Part shown: positions 21,950 through 32,779 of the stretch, piece after piece
How the letters are laid out: the number at the start of each line of letters is the position of its first letter
Numbering within the stretch: position 1 is the stretch's first letter
Assembly: GCA_947579605.1 (NCBI GenBank)
Contig: OX388306.1
Location: forward strand, 2,790,001-2,854,000
Length of the DNA stretch: 64,000 bases
Source: Athripsodes cinereus
Taxonomy: Eukaryota > Arthropoda > Insecta > Trichoptera > Leptoceridae
Reading direction: 5' to 3'
Program-made: the position numbers and the translations under genes
Notes under the pieces: model-generated
Databases searched by the model: none
The model's input: the letters and a program-made list of their open reading frames with translations, nothing else
What the model was told of the DNA's origin: nothing

Positions 21950-22049
21950 TTTTTTTTACAACCTCATGCACCCTTACACACTGAGCTTAAAGCTTGTGTC
22001 GTGAAAGGGGAGTTTGCCGGCACCCGGGATCGAACCACGGACCCCTTAT
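21950..22049 (-). mobile_element. Family B SINE inserted in a family A SINE tail
   Basis: It has GCTTGTGTCGTGAAAGGGGA, GTTTGCCGGCACCCGGGATC and GAACCACGGACCCC in the order of 1150-1338. TTATG is present on both sides (about 21943-21947 and 22046-22050), consistent with a short target duplication inside the host SINE's TGTTATGTTA tail. Confidence 0.65.
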
Positions 22050-22054
22050 GTTAA

Positions 22055-22765
22055 ATAAAATATATCTAGGTACCTACTCTTATAACTTTTTGTAAGATCA
22101 AAATATAAATAGAGACAAATAAAAAAATATAAATAGTAGGTATCATTATACATATAATATATAAGTCATATTATATTATGTACAGACTCGCCTTCCAATA
22201 CATAGATTCGCATGTAATATGCAACCAGTAAAGCATCGTCTTCCTATGAAATCTCAAAACCTTACATAAAATTTAAAGGTGCATAATACTTTTATCAGAA
22301 AATAGATTCATAGATACCTATGTACATAGTGGTTTTTGAAAAAGAAGAAACAAGAAACTATGTAGCCGTAATAATATATTATTTCAGAATGCGGTTCCAC
22401 GTTTCATGGCATTAGTTTCACGCGAGAAATACTAAGGTTTTCTTATACTCTACCAAGAAAATGTAGGTACCTACATACCTTCATTGTGTTTTCAAGCTGA
22501 GAATAAAATTTATATTCTGGTACCTACTTACTTACTTACTTATTATAATATTCCTGGCTACTGTATTAATGTAACAATACTATAAAACAAGAAGACAGAC
22601 AAAAGTACTCCTGGTAATGTGATAGGAAAGAATGATAGTATTATGTTTGCTTAACTCTCCCACTACCAGTTTCCATGCACAAGACAATGAAGTTTTTATC
22701 GTCGTTATTTTTTTACAATAATTATAGAGGTAATACAATATGTAAATTTAACACGTGAAAGTGGC
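22055..22765. other. AT-rich intronic DNA, no feature seen
   Basis: It contains only short ACTTACTTACTT repeats (about 22525-22545). No exon-like island or shared repeat was found. Confidence 0.5.
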
Positions 22766-22769
22766 ATAA

Positions 22770-23205
22770 ATGCTGTAGAAATGAGATCGTTGAGAAGGAT
22801 GTGTGGTAAAAGTCTGAGAGATCGTGTGCGTAACAGTGATATACGAAAGGAATGTGGAATGAAAGTTGGTGTACCTAATAACAAGGATGAATGTAAATTA
22901 GTTAAGATGGTTTGGGCACGTGGAAAGAATGAATGAGGACAGAATGACTAGGAAGATATATTTGGCTGAGAGGAATGGTGCTGGTAGACGTGGACGTCCG
23001 AGGATTAAATGGCAAGATCATTTAAATCAAATCCTACAGGAAGGTCACGTGTTGAGCACATTGAACAGGAGAGCATGCATGAGGAATTGTATGACAGTGA
23101 CGGAAGCGAAAGATGTATGCAAGGATAGAAGGAAGTGGCGCTCGATCCTTTCTGCCTACCCCGCGAGGGAAGCGGCATGATGGTATGTATGTATGTATGT
23201 AACTA
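22770..23205 (+). pseudogene. RTE-like LINE C-terminus with (GTAT)n tail
   Basis: The first part reads EMRSLRRMCGKSLRDRVRNS in one frame. After a frameshift near 22890-22910 a clean frame of 86 codons (22920-23180) gives MERMNEDRMTRKIYLAER, GRRGRPRIKWQDHLNQIL, NRRACMRNCMTVTEAKDV and RKWRSILSAYPAREAA. This is the best-preserved member of the family in the window. It ends in ATGTATGTATGTATGTA, a microsatellite 3' tail as in RTE-like elements. It is 5'-truncated. Confidence 0.82.
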
Positions 23206-23211
23206 CCATAT

Positions 23212-23350
23212 AAGGCTTAGAAAAGACAACTTTGCACAGTAGCTTAATTGGACGATGCACTCCTCGTGTAAAGATAGGGATGCGGGTTCAAATCCCATCC
23301 GGAGCAATACCAGATAAGGTGACGTTGTCTTTTCTAAGCCTTATATGGTT
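23212..23350 (+). mobile_element. tRNA-like SINE inside a short inverted repeat
   Basis: The box A-like TAGCTTAATTGGACGATG and the box B-like GGGTTCAAATCCCATCC are spaced as in a tRNA, and the end CCGGAGCA resembles an acceptor strand. No matching 5' acceptor strand is present. The unit is framed by TAAGGCTTAGAAAAGACAAC and its reverse complement GTTGTCTTTTCTAAGCCTTA. I call it a tRNA-derived element and not a tRNA gene. Confidence 0.65.
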
Positions 23351-23534
23351 GTTTCATTTAGTTTTAATGAAGGGTTTGTTATATTATGCGATTAATAACT
23401 GTGTTTGAGTTTTTTGTTTTAATTACAATTAACCATTTTGTCATACTTAGGTATTCTAGAGCAATACCTATACATGGAGCTGTCATTGTGGTTTACAAGA
23501 GATACTTTATAAACCCTCGTTATTATCGTTTGGT

Positions 23535-23665
23535 TAGTTGGAAGAAATCGCACCTCTGCTATAAACTCGCTTTCTGTATATTGATTATATAATTGTATTT
23601 GTTTTAAATGTATTTTTGTGTAAATTTGCTTTAAATCAATGTACAGTAAAGAATAAACAAATAAA
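23535..23665 (+). mobile_element. Solo LINE 3' tail (GTTAGTTGGAAGA family)
   Basis: TTAGTTGGAAGAAATCGCAC, ATAAACTCGCTTTCTGTATA and AATGTACAGTAAAGAATAAA match the 3' untranslated end of the LINE at 44985-45580. Confidence 0.7.
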
Positions 23666-23699
23666 AAATAAATTTTTGTCTGTTTTTTAAATTTTTGAT

Positions 23700-23985
23700 T
23701 TTTCTTATTTTTAGAGTTTTTTTGTATTGTTATTGCATACATTTGGGAAGTGTGAATGTGTTTGTGCGAATGCATGTATTATGTGTGCGAAATTGAGTGA
23801 ATGGATGTATTGTGAATGAATGTATTGTGTGTAAGATTTTCTATGATTGTTTTGTGTGTTATTGCTAAAGTGTGCACTGTTTGGACGTGAGACTATTGGA
23901 ATGTTTTTGTCGCTTACATGTTTATATTTATATGTCTTTTATGTGTTGTGTACCATGTAAATGAATAAATAAATAAATAAAAAAA
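23700..23985 (+). mobile_element. T/G-rich stretch ending in a retroelement-like tail
   Basis: TGTG-rich sequence ends with ACCATGTAAATGAATAAATA and AATA repeats, which resembles a LINE 3' untranslated region. No coding match was found. Confidence 0.35.
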
Positions 23986-24604
23986 CATATTTTATGAATT
24001 TTTGACACAATCGGATGTCGACGACTGGATTTATTTACCTACTAAGAATTGGGAATGTTAAGTGGCTTTAAAAAACAGTTTTTTTTTAATAAAAATTTTA
24101 ACACTCAAATTGATTTTTAACCATGTCCCGTAATTGTTTTTCTGTATAATACCTAAATTTGTAAATGTAAAATAATAAAATAAAATGATACAATTAATTC
24201 TGGTAGTGAGGGGGTTACATGTATGTAAAATTGTAGCGAGAATAAAATACGGAAATTCCAGACGGCAATGTACATTACGTTGTATTATGAAATAATAATA
24301 ATACTTATTTTTTAGTATTTTCTCTCGCTTTAACGCCATCTGTCTTATTCAGGATTTAGTAAGAACTGTGACAGGCTATTATGGAGTTGGAGTATAATAT
24401 TATTAATATTATTAAATTTAAAGAAGAATGAAGTTTTACGATTCTTCACGTATTTTAGTTTAAATTGTTATAATAGAAATAAAGAATAATAAAGTTAACA
24501 GAAACGCTGAATTAAGTACATAATACAATATAATTTATTCTGTTTAAGTCGGAATATTTGAAAACGTTTCTCAGTTTGACAGTCTTTAACACATGAATCT
24601 ACCA

Positions 24605-24810
24605 TTAGAAAAGACAACGTCACCTTATTCGGAAGTGCTCCGAACGGGAGTTGAACCCGCATTCCTTCCCTCCTCGCGCGGAGTGCTTTGTCTAATGAAG
24701 CTCTCAAAGCACTCCTCGTGACAAGGTATGAATGCGGGTTCAAGTCCAGTCTGGGGCACTACCGAATAAGGTGACGATGTCTTTTCTAAGCCTTATACGG
24801 TAGTTTCATG
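24605..24810. mobile_element. Head-to-head tRNA-like SINE pair (foldback)
   Basis: A minus-strand unit (GCGGGTTCAACTCCCGTTCG…AATAAGGTGACGTTGTC) and a plus-strand unit (GAATGCGGGTTCAAGTCCAG…AATAAGGTGACGATGTC) face outward from GAGTGCTTTGTC…CAAAGCACTC. Both carry box B-like GGTTCAA motifs and both outer ends carry GACAACGTCACC/AAAAGAC sequence as at 23212-23350. The whole can fold into a long hairpin. Confidence 0.7.
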
Positions 24811-25087
24811 TATAAAATTTATCTACATGTACAACCTCATACAATGGTTAATTGAAAAATATGTAACATCGATATTATGTAGTGAATTAATACAATGAAA
24901 ACACAACATGTATTTCTATTTTATTCTCAAAAGCTATCCACTTGTTTACGGCAAAAAATTGTTAAAAAATAAAATATATTTCCTTGTTTTACATCTGTTG
25001 TATTCTATGTTTACAGCTATACGCATTTCAATGGTTTTATTTCTATATTGATTTCAAAATAATTTGACCTATCTATGTATACTACAT

Positions 25088-26086
25088 AATATCGTCCCTC
25101 TTCTGACTAACTGTCGTATCTGAAATTTTTGGCGAAATCGAATTATGATCTAATCGTATGTCTATTTGGGTCACACTGTCAAACTGGGTAGGGATAATAT
25201 GGAAGCTGAACTGGTAAGACGAAGAGCTTTAGGATGGGCTGCATTTGGCAAGCTTTCAAATGTCCTAAAATCCCCAAACATTCCCATTCACCTGAAAACG
25301 AAAACATTTGATGCATGTATACTTCCAGTGCTCACTTATGGGTTCGAAACATCTGCTCTGACAAAAAGAATTATCAATAAACTTCAAGTTACACAAAGAG
25401 CAATGGAGAGGAGGATGTTAAACATCTCACTCAGGGACCGAAAAACAAATGTTTGGATACGGGAAAAGACCAGGGTGACAGATGTGGCTCAAAGAATTGC
25501 AGAACTAAAGTGGAACTGGGCAGGTCATGTGGCACGTATGTCTGATAATAGATGGACGAAGAAGGTCTAGATTGGAGGCCTAGAACAGGACGCAGAAGTG
25601 TGGGCAGGCCTCAGACAAGATGGTCCGACGATATTAAGAGAGTGGCGGGCCTGCACTGGAAGAGAGTAGCGTCCAACAGAGATTTATGGAAGTCCAAGAG
25701 GGAGGCCTTTGTTCAATACTGGACACAAGAAGAAGGCTGAGGTAAGGTAAGGTAGGTGTATTTATATGTACATATGTGATCTGCATGTTCTCACTGAAAA
25801 TCACACCTGTAACTGTTACCGTTATCCTTGAATAGCTTTCTGTTAGTTGTCGTATTTACGAATTATTCTAAATAAAATGTGTTGTATCTACTAATTCCTC
25901 AAAATTTAATCACAAAAATGATTCTAAGATAAATAAGAATAGGTACAAATAAAATAATGTAATATATTTACACTGTATCATATAACTAGGAGAGACGAAA
26001 ATAAGCACGGCAAAACACAAAAAAACGCTCTCCTGAACAATTTACATTTAGGCAGATACGACTGTTAGTCAGAAGAGGGATGATAT
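25088..26086. mobile_element. MITE family M2, copy 2, interrupted by a LINE
   Basis: The terminal repeats ATATCGTCCCTCTTCTGACT… and …AGTCAGAAGAGGGATGATAT and the interior match 8446-9380. The LINE fragment at 25154-25757 separates GCGAAATCGAATTATGATC from GTGATCTGCATG. Confidence 0.8.
25154..25757 (+). pseudogene. RTE-like LINE C-terminal fragment
   Basis: An open frame from about 25157 reads YVYLGHTVKLGRDNMEAEL, then LKTKTFDACILPVLTYGFET, QRAMERRMLNISLRDRK and LKWNWAGHVARMSDNRW before TKKV-stop at 25567-25570. A +1/-1 slip there continues as LDWRPRTGRRSVGRPQTRW, SDDIKRVAGLHWKRVAS and a stop at 25740. The catalytic YADD lies upstream and is lost by 5' truncation. It ends with GAGGTAAGGTAAGGTAGG, a short repeated tail. 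Confidence 0.85.
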
Positions 26087-26089
26087 GTC

Positions 26090-27315
26090 TAAGCTCAAAA
26101 GTCACATGTGTTACTGTCAAATAAAAAAGCTCTAAAACTTTCTAGAAAGTAGGTATTACAACATGTTGAAAAGGTGCCTTACATTTTCTATTTATTTGAA
26201 TTAAGGCCTTCAAATAAATTTGTCACTGAACTGGCCAATTGTGTTAAATTGCCGTTATGCCTGACAATTTATGTATTTTCTCATTCCTGCAAAACACTTT
26301 GAAATTGAATGAGACTTTCGCTCATTTTATATGTATATTGTATAAGCTTGCAAAAATATTTTGCTTAAAAGCGTGAAATAAAAGGAAGTTGATGGTATAA
26401 AAACTTTAATCAAATACACAACTTTGTCTGTATCCAATAGTTTTACTGAATATATTATAAATTTCAATTAAACTTTCCGGTATTATTCAATAATCGAGTT
26501 AAATAATATTTCAACTATATTCTAGTTTGAATATTTTCCACGAAATGTTTTTGTTTTGCCTTATTTCCGAAAATAATTATGAGATAAAGTAATTATTTTA
26601 AATTTTCAATGTAGGTAATATTACTTTTATCGAACAAACCGGTATTCTAACAGCGCTTTTCTGCAACTAAATATTAGAAAATATGTATATTCTTAATCAT
26701 AAATGGCTTTAGAGGGGAAGAGGGGTTGAAATAACTATATTTATCGAATATTTCAGGAGTCCAAGGACTCCTATTTATCCGTTTAGATGACGATTTATTA
26801 ATATTTTAATCTATGGCTTTGTTAAATTATGATCAATCGATGAAATTATCATTCCTGCCACAACTTCAAATCATAATTATTGTTTTTTATTTATTTTCTC
26901 TGCGCGCCACCAGAATAAAAGGTAGTTTATAAAAATACATTTTTTCTGTTATCTTTATAGCACACACACTCTGATGTACAAATCCTCCCCAACTTTCATT
27001 ATTTAATGCTTATATTTTTCACATTTGAATGTTTTTTAAGGTTATTTATGATGACAATTCTAAGTGTTTGGTGTGTCGTTTGTATCTTACAGGTTTCCAC
27101 TCACTCGGTAATAATAATTCATTCTGTGAGCTCCATAAAAAAAAACTCTGAATTATTTGGAAATAAAACAAACGCCACTTAAACATAGCTGTTTTGCAGT
27201 AAATTTAGTAACAAGCTTATATTATATTTATAGAACCAAGGTGTTTTTTTCCCACTTCTTTGCCTACCATGTTGAAGCAATATGTATGTATTTTATTAAT
27301 TTGTTCTGATTTTAT
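26090..27315. other. AT-rich intronic DNA, no feature seen
   Basis: No exon-like island, inverted ends or copies of the window's repeat families were recognised here. Confidence 0.5.
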
Positions 27316-27334
27316 TCATTCATTTGAATCTATT

Positions 27335-28796
27335 TCATCATCATCATCATCGCCCTCAACGCTCCTCTCGGGAGCACAGGGCAGAAACCAGCCTCCTCCA
27401 TTCAGAGCGTCTCTGTGCCAATTGCGCCACCTCTTCCCACGACATTCCTTGCGCTCTGATATCGTTGTCATAGGAACGGTGTATTGCGAAAGAGGGATGC
27501 CCGGGCCTACGGAACCCCTGCGGACGGAAGAACAGTGCTCTTTTTGGCCAACTATCATTGGGCATTCTGAAAACATGTCCCAGCCAGGACCATCGTCTCT
27601 CTTGTATTACGGAGATTACAGGTCTCTGCTGGGTGCGCCGGCGCACAGCATCATTTGTAACATGTTCATACCATCTGACATCCAAAATCCTTCTAAGACA
27701 CTTGTTTTCAAAGCTTAGTATCTTCAGCTCTTGAGCCTTGGTTAAGTGCCAAGACTCGCAGCCATATAGAAGGATTGGGATGATGCACGCATTGAACAAG
27801 CGACATTTTGTCCTGATGCTGAGTCCAGACGCCTTCCAAACTTTGTTCATGTTGTTGAAAGCCCCGCTAGCTGCTCCTATGCGGATTGGTAATTCCGACC
27901 GGAGATCACCCTCTGGCGTTATGGTTGCTCCCAGGTACCTGAATTTACTAACCTGAGATATTTGGGAATTGCCAACCATTAGTGGGGTGTGAGTACTCGT
28001 GCATGTACTATTACATATGTACTCCGTTTTACCAGCGTTAATACGAAGGCCGAGGCACACAGAATTTTCATAAAGAGCATTAGCGTTGCACTGTAATCCG
28101 TCCACAGATGTATCAAAAAGGGCTAGATCATCCGCATATTCAAGATCGTGCAGCACTCCCACAGACTGTGATAAAGGCACGCCGCCAGGGCCCAGAATAG
28201 ATTTTCTGAGCAGGTAGTCCATAGCAAGAATTGGTCTCCCACTCTTCTGCGTAAGTTTTCGAGTGTCCTGTAAAAGGCAGGTGTTCGAAAAAATTAAGAC
28301 ATTTTACATCTTAAATTCAGCGATGAGGTTTGCCACCCATCCTGAATGTCTTGATTTTATATTGGCACGAAGAGGACAGTTTGCATGTTTCTTACATGCA
28401 GCTGATCTGCTGGCTACCCCACTTGTGGGATATGCCGTGATGGTATAGTAGTAGTAGTATTAGTCCATAATTATGGCAAAGATAAAAGGTGCCAATACAC
28501 AGCCCTGCCGGACTCAAGTGGTGATCCTGAAGGTGTCAGTTGGACCACTTGATATTCTGACAGAACGTTCAGAGTCCATATGCAGGGCTTTGATCATGGT
28601 TACCACCTTGGGCGGGATGCCATACGCGGCCAGTATTTTCCATATGGTTGGTCTGTGGGGTCTGTCAAAAGCTTTTTCGTAGTCAATGAAGCAACATGCA
28701 AGCGGTGAGTTGAACTCTTGCGACTGTTGGAGTACACATCTGGCACAAAAAATTGCGTCCGGACAGGACTTGCCAGGTACAAACCCGCATTGTTGA
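27335..28796 (-). pseudogene. Non-LTR reverse transcriptase, C-terminal half, interrupted
   Basis: From right to left on the minus strand: QQCGFVPGKSCPDAIFCARC, CFIDYEKAFDRPHRPTIW, TTGVRQGCVLAPFIFAIIMD, then an insertion at 28224-28460. After that comes an open frame from 28222 to 27356 with YLLRKSILGPGGVP, the catalytic YADD at about 28127-28138, LGLRINAGKTEYIC, SKFRYLGATITPEGDLRS, LLYGCESWHLTKAQELKI and RRWSWLGHVFRMPNDSW. It ends SALCSREER, followed by a GATGATGATGA tail. The fingers/palm region is preserved apart from the insertion; the endonuclease and 5' part are truncated near 28796. The WLGH..RM motif and microsatellite tail fit RTE-like elements; clade assignment is tentative. Confidence 0.9.
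28224..28460 (+). mobile_element. TAG-tailed element, reference copy with 9 bp TSD
   Basis: TAGTCCATA occurs at 28215-28223 and again at 28461-28469, and removing the insert with one copy restores the reverse transcriptase sequence MDYLLRK. The 237 bp insert starts GCAAGAATTGGTCTCCCACT and passes through GTAAGTTTTCGAGTGTCCTG, TTCAGCGATGAGGTTTGCCA, CATCCTGAATGTCTTGATTT, GAAGAGGACAGTTTGCATG and GGGATATGCCGTGATGGTAT. It ends in (TAG)n. A variable-length duplication and a simple 3' tail indicate target-primed (LINE-driven) insertion. Confidence 0.9.
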
Positions 28797-28799
28797 ATT

Positions 28800-29075
28800 T
28801 ATTTATCTTGTTTTATTTCTTTCACATATAGTTTATTACTTCTAATTGATCTTTTAGCTAATTGAATAAGATAATAAATTGTAAGTGATTCGGTACTGAA
28901 TTTACCTACTGTTATTTGATAGTGATTATTTAATTTCGATGATTTTTTAAAGACTTTTCAGGTAAATTTAGGAGCTTCGCTTGTCCACCTTTTGATTTTG
29001 CATTTTGTTGTCATATTCTATAATTGACTGTCTGATCCTGTGTAAATTGTAAAAATAAAATAAAATAAATACAAA
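28800..29075 (+). mobile_element. Retroelement 3' tail
   Basis: GACTGTCTGATCCTGTGTAA followed by AAAATAAAATAAAATAAAT looks like a LINE 3' end. Coding sequence is absent. Confidence 0.35.
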
Positions 29076-29079
29076 TTTA

Positions 29080-30480
29080 TCGCCAAGTATAAGAGTCAGT
29101 TCATTGGTGGCCAACCATTTGTTTCCTCGGTAACCCACTCAAATATTTCCCTTTGATAAGACATTAGGTTGTGGTAGGCAGATTCTTAATATTATCGAAT
29201 ATTATTAATTTGCAAATTCTCATCGAAACTAATGAATTTCATTAAGAGGATCTTGTAGAAGCTTTACCTACATACATATAAACATCTGATGTATACCTAG
29301 TCCATAGGATTTAATGAACGCTAGGGTTTATGTTCTTCTACATACATACATACATAGATAGAATGGCTAGATCGGTATTATGTTATTAATTAGATCCCGA
29401 AGGACGATATTAATATAGGTACCTACCTTACTTGAAGAAGATGCCGTTATGAAGCATACAAACTTGTTAAAACTAATATTTCAATAAATTTGATTATATA
29501 TTTTTTTTTAATTTTAAACTTAATTTTGTTATTTTAAATATTAACATCTTTAACAGGAATACAAACAGTCATACTACATATAAACGATGTTGACGTAATT
29601 TATTATTATAGATGTAAGTGGACTAGTAAAGTGCCCTGTTATTATAACCAGTATTTTTATTATAGATAATAATCGTCGATAGAGAAGAGACAAACACGTG
29701 GAATTAAAAACAATCAGGGTTAACACAAATATCTATTCCTTTATAAGTATTACCAGTTAGACCAAGTATCGAAATAAGATGAAATATATTTTTTTCCATA
29801 TAAAATCAAATTAACAATTATAATAGATAATAGCATAATAATAAAAAAATATTGCAAATAAAAACGTAAGGCAAAATGAAACCTTTCAGTAATTGAAATT
29901 CAATATTAAAATTAATACTAAAGTCAAACTAAAAACAAATTCAAATTTATACACATAATATACAAACAACCGTCGCAGAAAAAATATGTAAATATACAGA
30001 ACTAGCAGGAGAAATAAAAAATATTTGCTATTCTAGGACCGTTTATAATTATAATACCTTTAGTCATGTCAGCTACAGGGGTAACTCCGAAATCTTTAAT
30101 AAATAATTTACAAAAATTTGATTTACCAGTTAATTTGTACATTAAAATTCAAAAATCTATTATAATAAACACTTGTAATATCGAAAAAAAGTTTTTGAAC
30201 ACAGATATTTCAGGCACAGTGCTGGCATTTTGAACCCGCGTTCTGAGCCTAATCCTTTGATATCCTGTATATCTGGATAGGTGAATTTTTCCCGGCATTA
30301 GACTGTTAAGTTTTTGTGTGACCATGACTGATCATATGGAGACTTATCTGGTTGTATAATGCTGAGAAGTGTGGATGGCAATTCTGCCGCCGCGTAAAAA
30401 AAATATGTTTATGTTTAACAACAGACTAAAAGGATTTCAACAAAACAGACCGAAATTGAATGTTAAAAAATTCAAACAGT
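29080..30480. other. AT-rich intronic DNA
   Basis: The only repeated segment noted is about 29995-30045 (AGAACTAGCAGGAGAAATAA), shared with 52266-52315. No exon was found. Confidence 0.5.
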
Positions 30481-30484
30481 AATA

Positions 30485-30680
30485 TATGAACACGGCAACT
30501 TGCCTCCATACAGGCACTTGCCTAGTGAGGCTGCTGCGAGTGCTGATTGCATGGTCCTTATCATTGTCTGCTTTGGGTGTTTTCATGCATCCGAATTTGG
30601 TGTTTCGTTTTACTGTGTTTTATTTTTATTAAACTTTTATTATATATGACAACGTTGTAATATAGCTAATTGTGAAATTA
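30485..30680 (+). mobile_element. LINE-like 3' end
   Basis: CTTGCCTAGTGAGGCTGCTG lies in sequence resembling 58685-58820 (CAACCTAGTGAGGCTGCTGC…CAACGTTTGTACATTG). It is diverged, with no frame. Confidence 0.4.
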
Positions 30681-31026
30681 TGCGTAAAAGTTGAGTGAGA
30701 TAATGCATTGTTAATATTGTTGTGATTTGTGAATTATTTCTGTTCAAATGTAAATTGAAATATGTAATAATCCAATATACAAAACTATTATAAATTAATA
30801 TAAAATAATTTGTAATGAGTAAATCCTAAATTCTATTTCAAAACTTGTGATACTTTGTATAAAACAATGTTACTAGACAAAAAAATACCATAAAATATTG
30901 TAACTTTATATTTTTTTTAGCCGTAAAACTGCCCAAACGAGGAGGCCTCATGTACGAGTATCCACAATGGACTAATTTTTCTTTGTCTGTCCAATTGTGA
31001 TGATATATTTTTTTAAATTATAAAAA

Positions 31027-31300
31027 AAGTACTACTACTACTACTATCTACTATACCATCACGGCATATCCCACAAGTGGGGTAGCCAGCAGATCAGCTG
31101 CACGTAAGAAACATGCAAACTGTCCTCTTCGTGCCAGTATAAAATCAAGACATTCAGGATGGGTGGCAAGCCTCATCGCTGAATTTAAGATGTAAAATGT
31201 CTTATTTTTTTCGAACACCTGCCTTTTACAGGACACTCGAAAACTTACGCAGAAGAGTGGGAGACCAATTCTTTACCGGGTGCTCCACGGGATATATATG
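31027..31300 (-). mobile_element. TAG-tailed element, near full-length
   Basis: (TAC)n at the left is the tail in reverse. It is followed by ACCATCACGGCATATCCCAC, AGCAGATCAGCTGCACGTAA, CATTCAGGATGGGTGGCAAG, GGACACTCGAAAACTTACGC and ACCGGGTGCTCCACGGGATA. It extends about 35 bp further at the 5' side than the copy at 28224. Confidence 0.85.
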
Positions 31301-31436
31301 ATAAAAAAAGTACACGATATATTTATGAAAGGTATTTGACATTAAACTATAATGCTTACCTTATGGGTGGGTAAGCTTTATTTAAGTTGCCCCTAACATG
31401 GTGGCACAGACGCTGAATATATTAGGGGCTGATGAT

Positions 31437-31475
31437 AATTCACTGTGTCGGTGTTTAGGTAGTAGAATTCCATAT
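31437..31475 (-). repeat. 39 bp motif copy next to a foldback
   Basis: In reverse complement, GGAATTCTACTACCTAAACA then CCGACACAGTGAA is the same sequence as at 2642-2680 and close to the start of each 198 bp unit at 15583-16770. Confidence 0.8.
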
Positions 31476-31585
31476 CGAAATAAATAAAACAAGTGTTTTA
31501 TTCTACTATTGTTTTATTCTGTGATGTCGGTCTCTCTCACAGAATAAAACAATAGTAGAATAAAACACTTGTTTTATTTATTTCG
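31476..31585. mobile_element. Foldback element, 49 bp perfect arms
   Basis: 31476-31524 and 31537-31585 are reverse complements (CGAAATAAATAAAACAAGTG…ATTCTGTGA). The 12 bp loop retains TCTCTC of the longer foldback at 2681-2857, so this is a shortened member. Confidence 0.88.
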
Positions 31586-31684
31586 CTGATAATATTTAAT
31601 TATAATCCATGTCACGGTAGGATATGAGAAAAACTGACTTAAGAAAGAGAATAGTGGAAAAATATGGAGAATGTCTACAAACAT

Positions 31685-31775
31685 TCAGCATGATGATGAT
31701 GATGATGATTATGGATGATTTTGTTTTGACGCCATTTAACAGTCCCTAGACCGTCTCAAGGGCGCCTTTTATTTT
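31685..31775 (-). mobile_element. LINE 3' end with (ATC)n tail
   Basis: GATGATGATGATGATGATT, TTTTGTTTTGACGCC and TCCCTAGACCGTCTCAAGGG mirror the tail at 33750-33900. Confidence 0.72.
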
Positions 31776-32057
31776 TATTTAACTATTATAGAATTTTGAA
31801 AACACTTATGATTGTCACAAATTTGACTAAAATGCGAGAATTTCACGTAAGTTCCAATTGAAGGTATTATTAATTGTCACATATATTATTCACTAATTCA
31901 CATATTTAAATTTGAAATTTTTAACTAGTTTAAAAATAATAACACCTAAAAATTTAACTTTATAAAACTATTGAAACTAAAAAAATGTATTAAAATTTTG
32001 TTAATTCGAACAATTATAGAGATGGCTAGAAGAGAAGAAGAAGAATAAAGTTCTTAC

Positions 32058-32189
32058 CTATGTTGTGGGGTTGGGGTGCTGAGGTATTCAGTGCTGTAGC
32101 TCATGTACTGCATTCCAGATCCTCCGCTCATTGTGGACTGTCTGGAAGGGGGGCGGCGACCGTCGAAGTCATCTTCTATCCTTATCGGC
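32058..32189 (-). CDS. Internal exon C of the same host gene
   Basis: This 132 bp exon (44 codons) is read on the minus strand. The acceptor is GATTGTTTCAG and the donor is CATAG|GTAAGAA, both close to consensus. Phase 2 at both ends matches exon B (AG+G = Arg). The peptide starts PIRIEDDFDGRRPPSRQS and continues with a Gly/Ser/Met/Tyr-rich stretch SGGSGMQYMSYSTEYLS and then TPTPQH. The other two frames contain stops or lack matching phase. Only 2.0 kb of intron separates it from exon B, and 22.2 kb separates it from exon D. The function is unknown. Confidence 0.84.
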
Positions 32190-32615
32190 CTGAAACAATC
32201 AAGATATTACGTGCAAATAATCAAATAATTAGAAAACACTAGGCGTTTGCTAAACAAATAAATAGACAATGGTTTAAATGTTTGTGTACGTTTGATTAAA
32301 TATTTTCATGGTGATCTTCAGGTAATATAGGCTTTCGGGTATTATGCCATGTCTTCTTAGGAATTCTTGGCGTTTCAGTGCTCTTGCATGCGCCATGACC
32401 ACGAGTGTGAAGTGTAATGAACTAAGTGTGAACCTCTAAGGCAACATAGCGTATAAAAAAGCCTATTTATACACATGTTAGAAAAGCAAACTATATGCAT
32501 TTATAATAGGTTTAAAAAACTTTTAAAAAAATTTATCTTTGGTTACAATTAACATACTTTTTAACTTATTTATGTATTTATTCACGATCTTTCAAAAATT
32601 AGCCAAAGAGTTGTA

Positions 32616-32711
32616 TTCTTTTGTTGTTATATTTTTAAATTCTTTTGTTGTTATATTTTTAAATTCTTTTGTTGTTATATTTTTAAATTCTTTTGTTGTT
32701 ATATTATGTAA
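32616..32711. repeat. 24 bp minisatellite, 4 units
   Basis: Units TTCTTTTGTTGTTATATTTT plus TAAA start at 32616, 32640, 32664 and 32688. It is intronic relative to the host gene. The open frame through it is a by-product of the repeat length being a multiple of three. Confidence 0.93.
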
Positions 32712-32779
32712 TTGTGTTATTGTATTTGTCTATTTTTCTAATAATTGCCCCAGAACAGATTTTAATCTAGTCTTTGGAG

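Noticed and set aside
23240..23310. Possible tRNA gene
   Set aside because: Box A and box B are present but the 5' acceptor strand does not pair with CCGGAGC, and the unit belongs to a repeat family with inverted outer ends.
27260..27718. 152-codon open frame on the plus strand
   Set aside because: It lies antisense to the LINE reverse transcriptase, whose minus-strand frame carries YADD and other conserved motifs.
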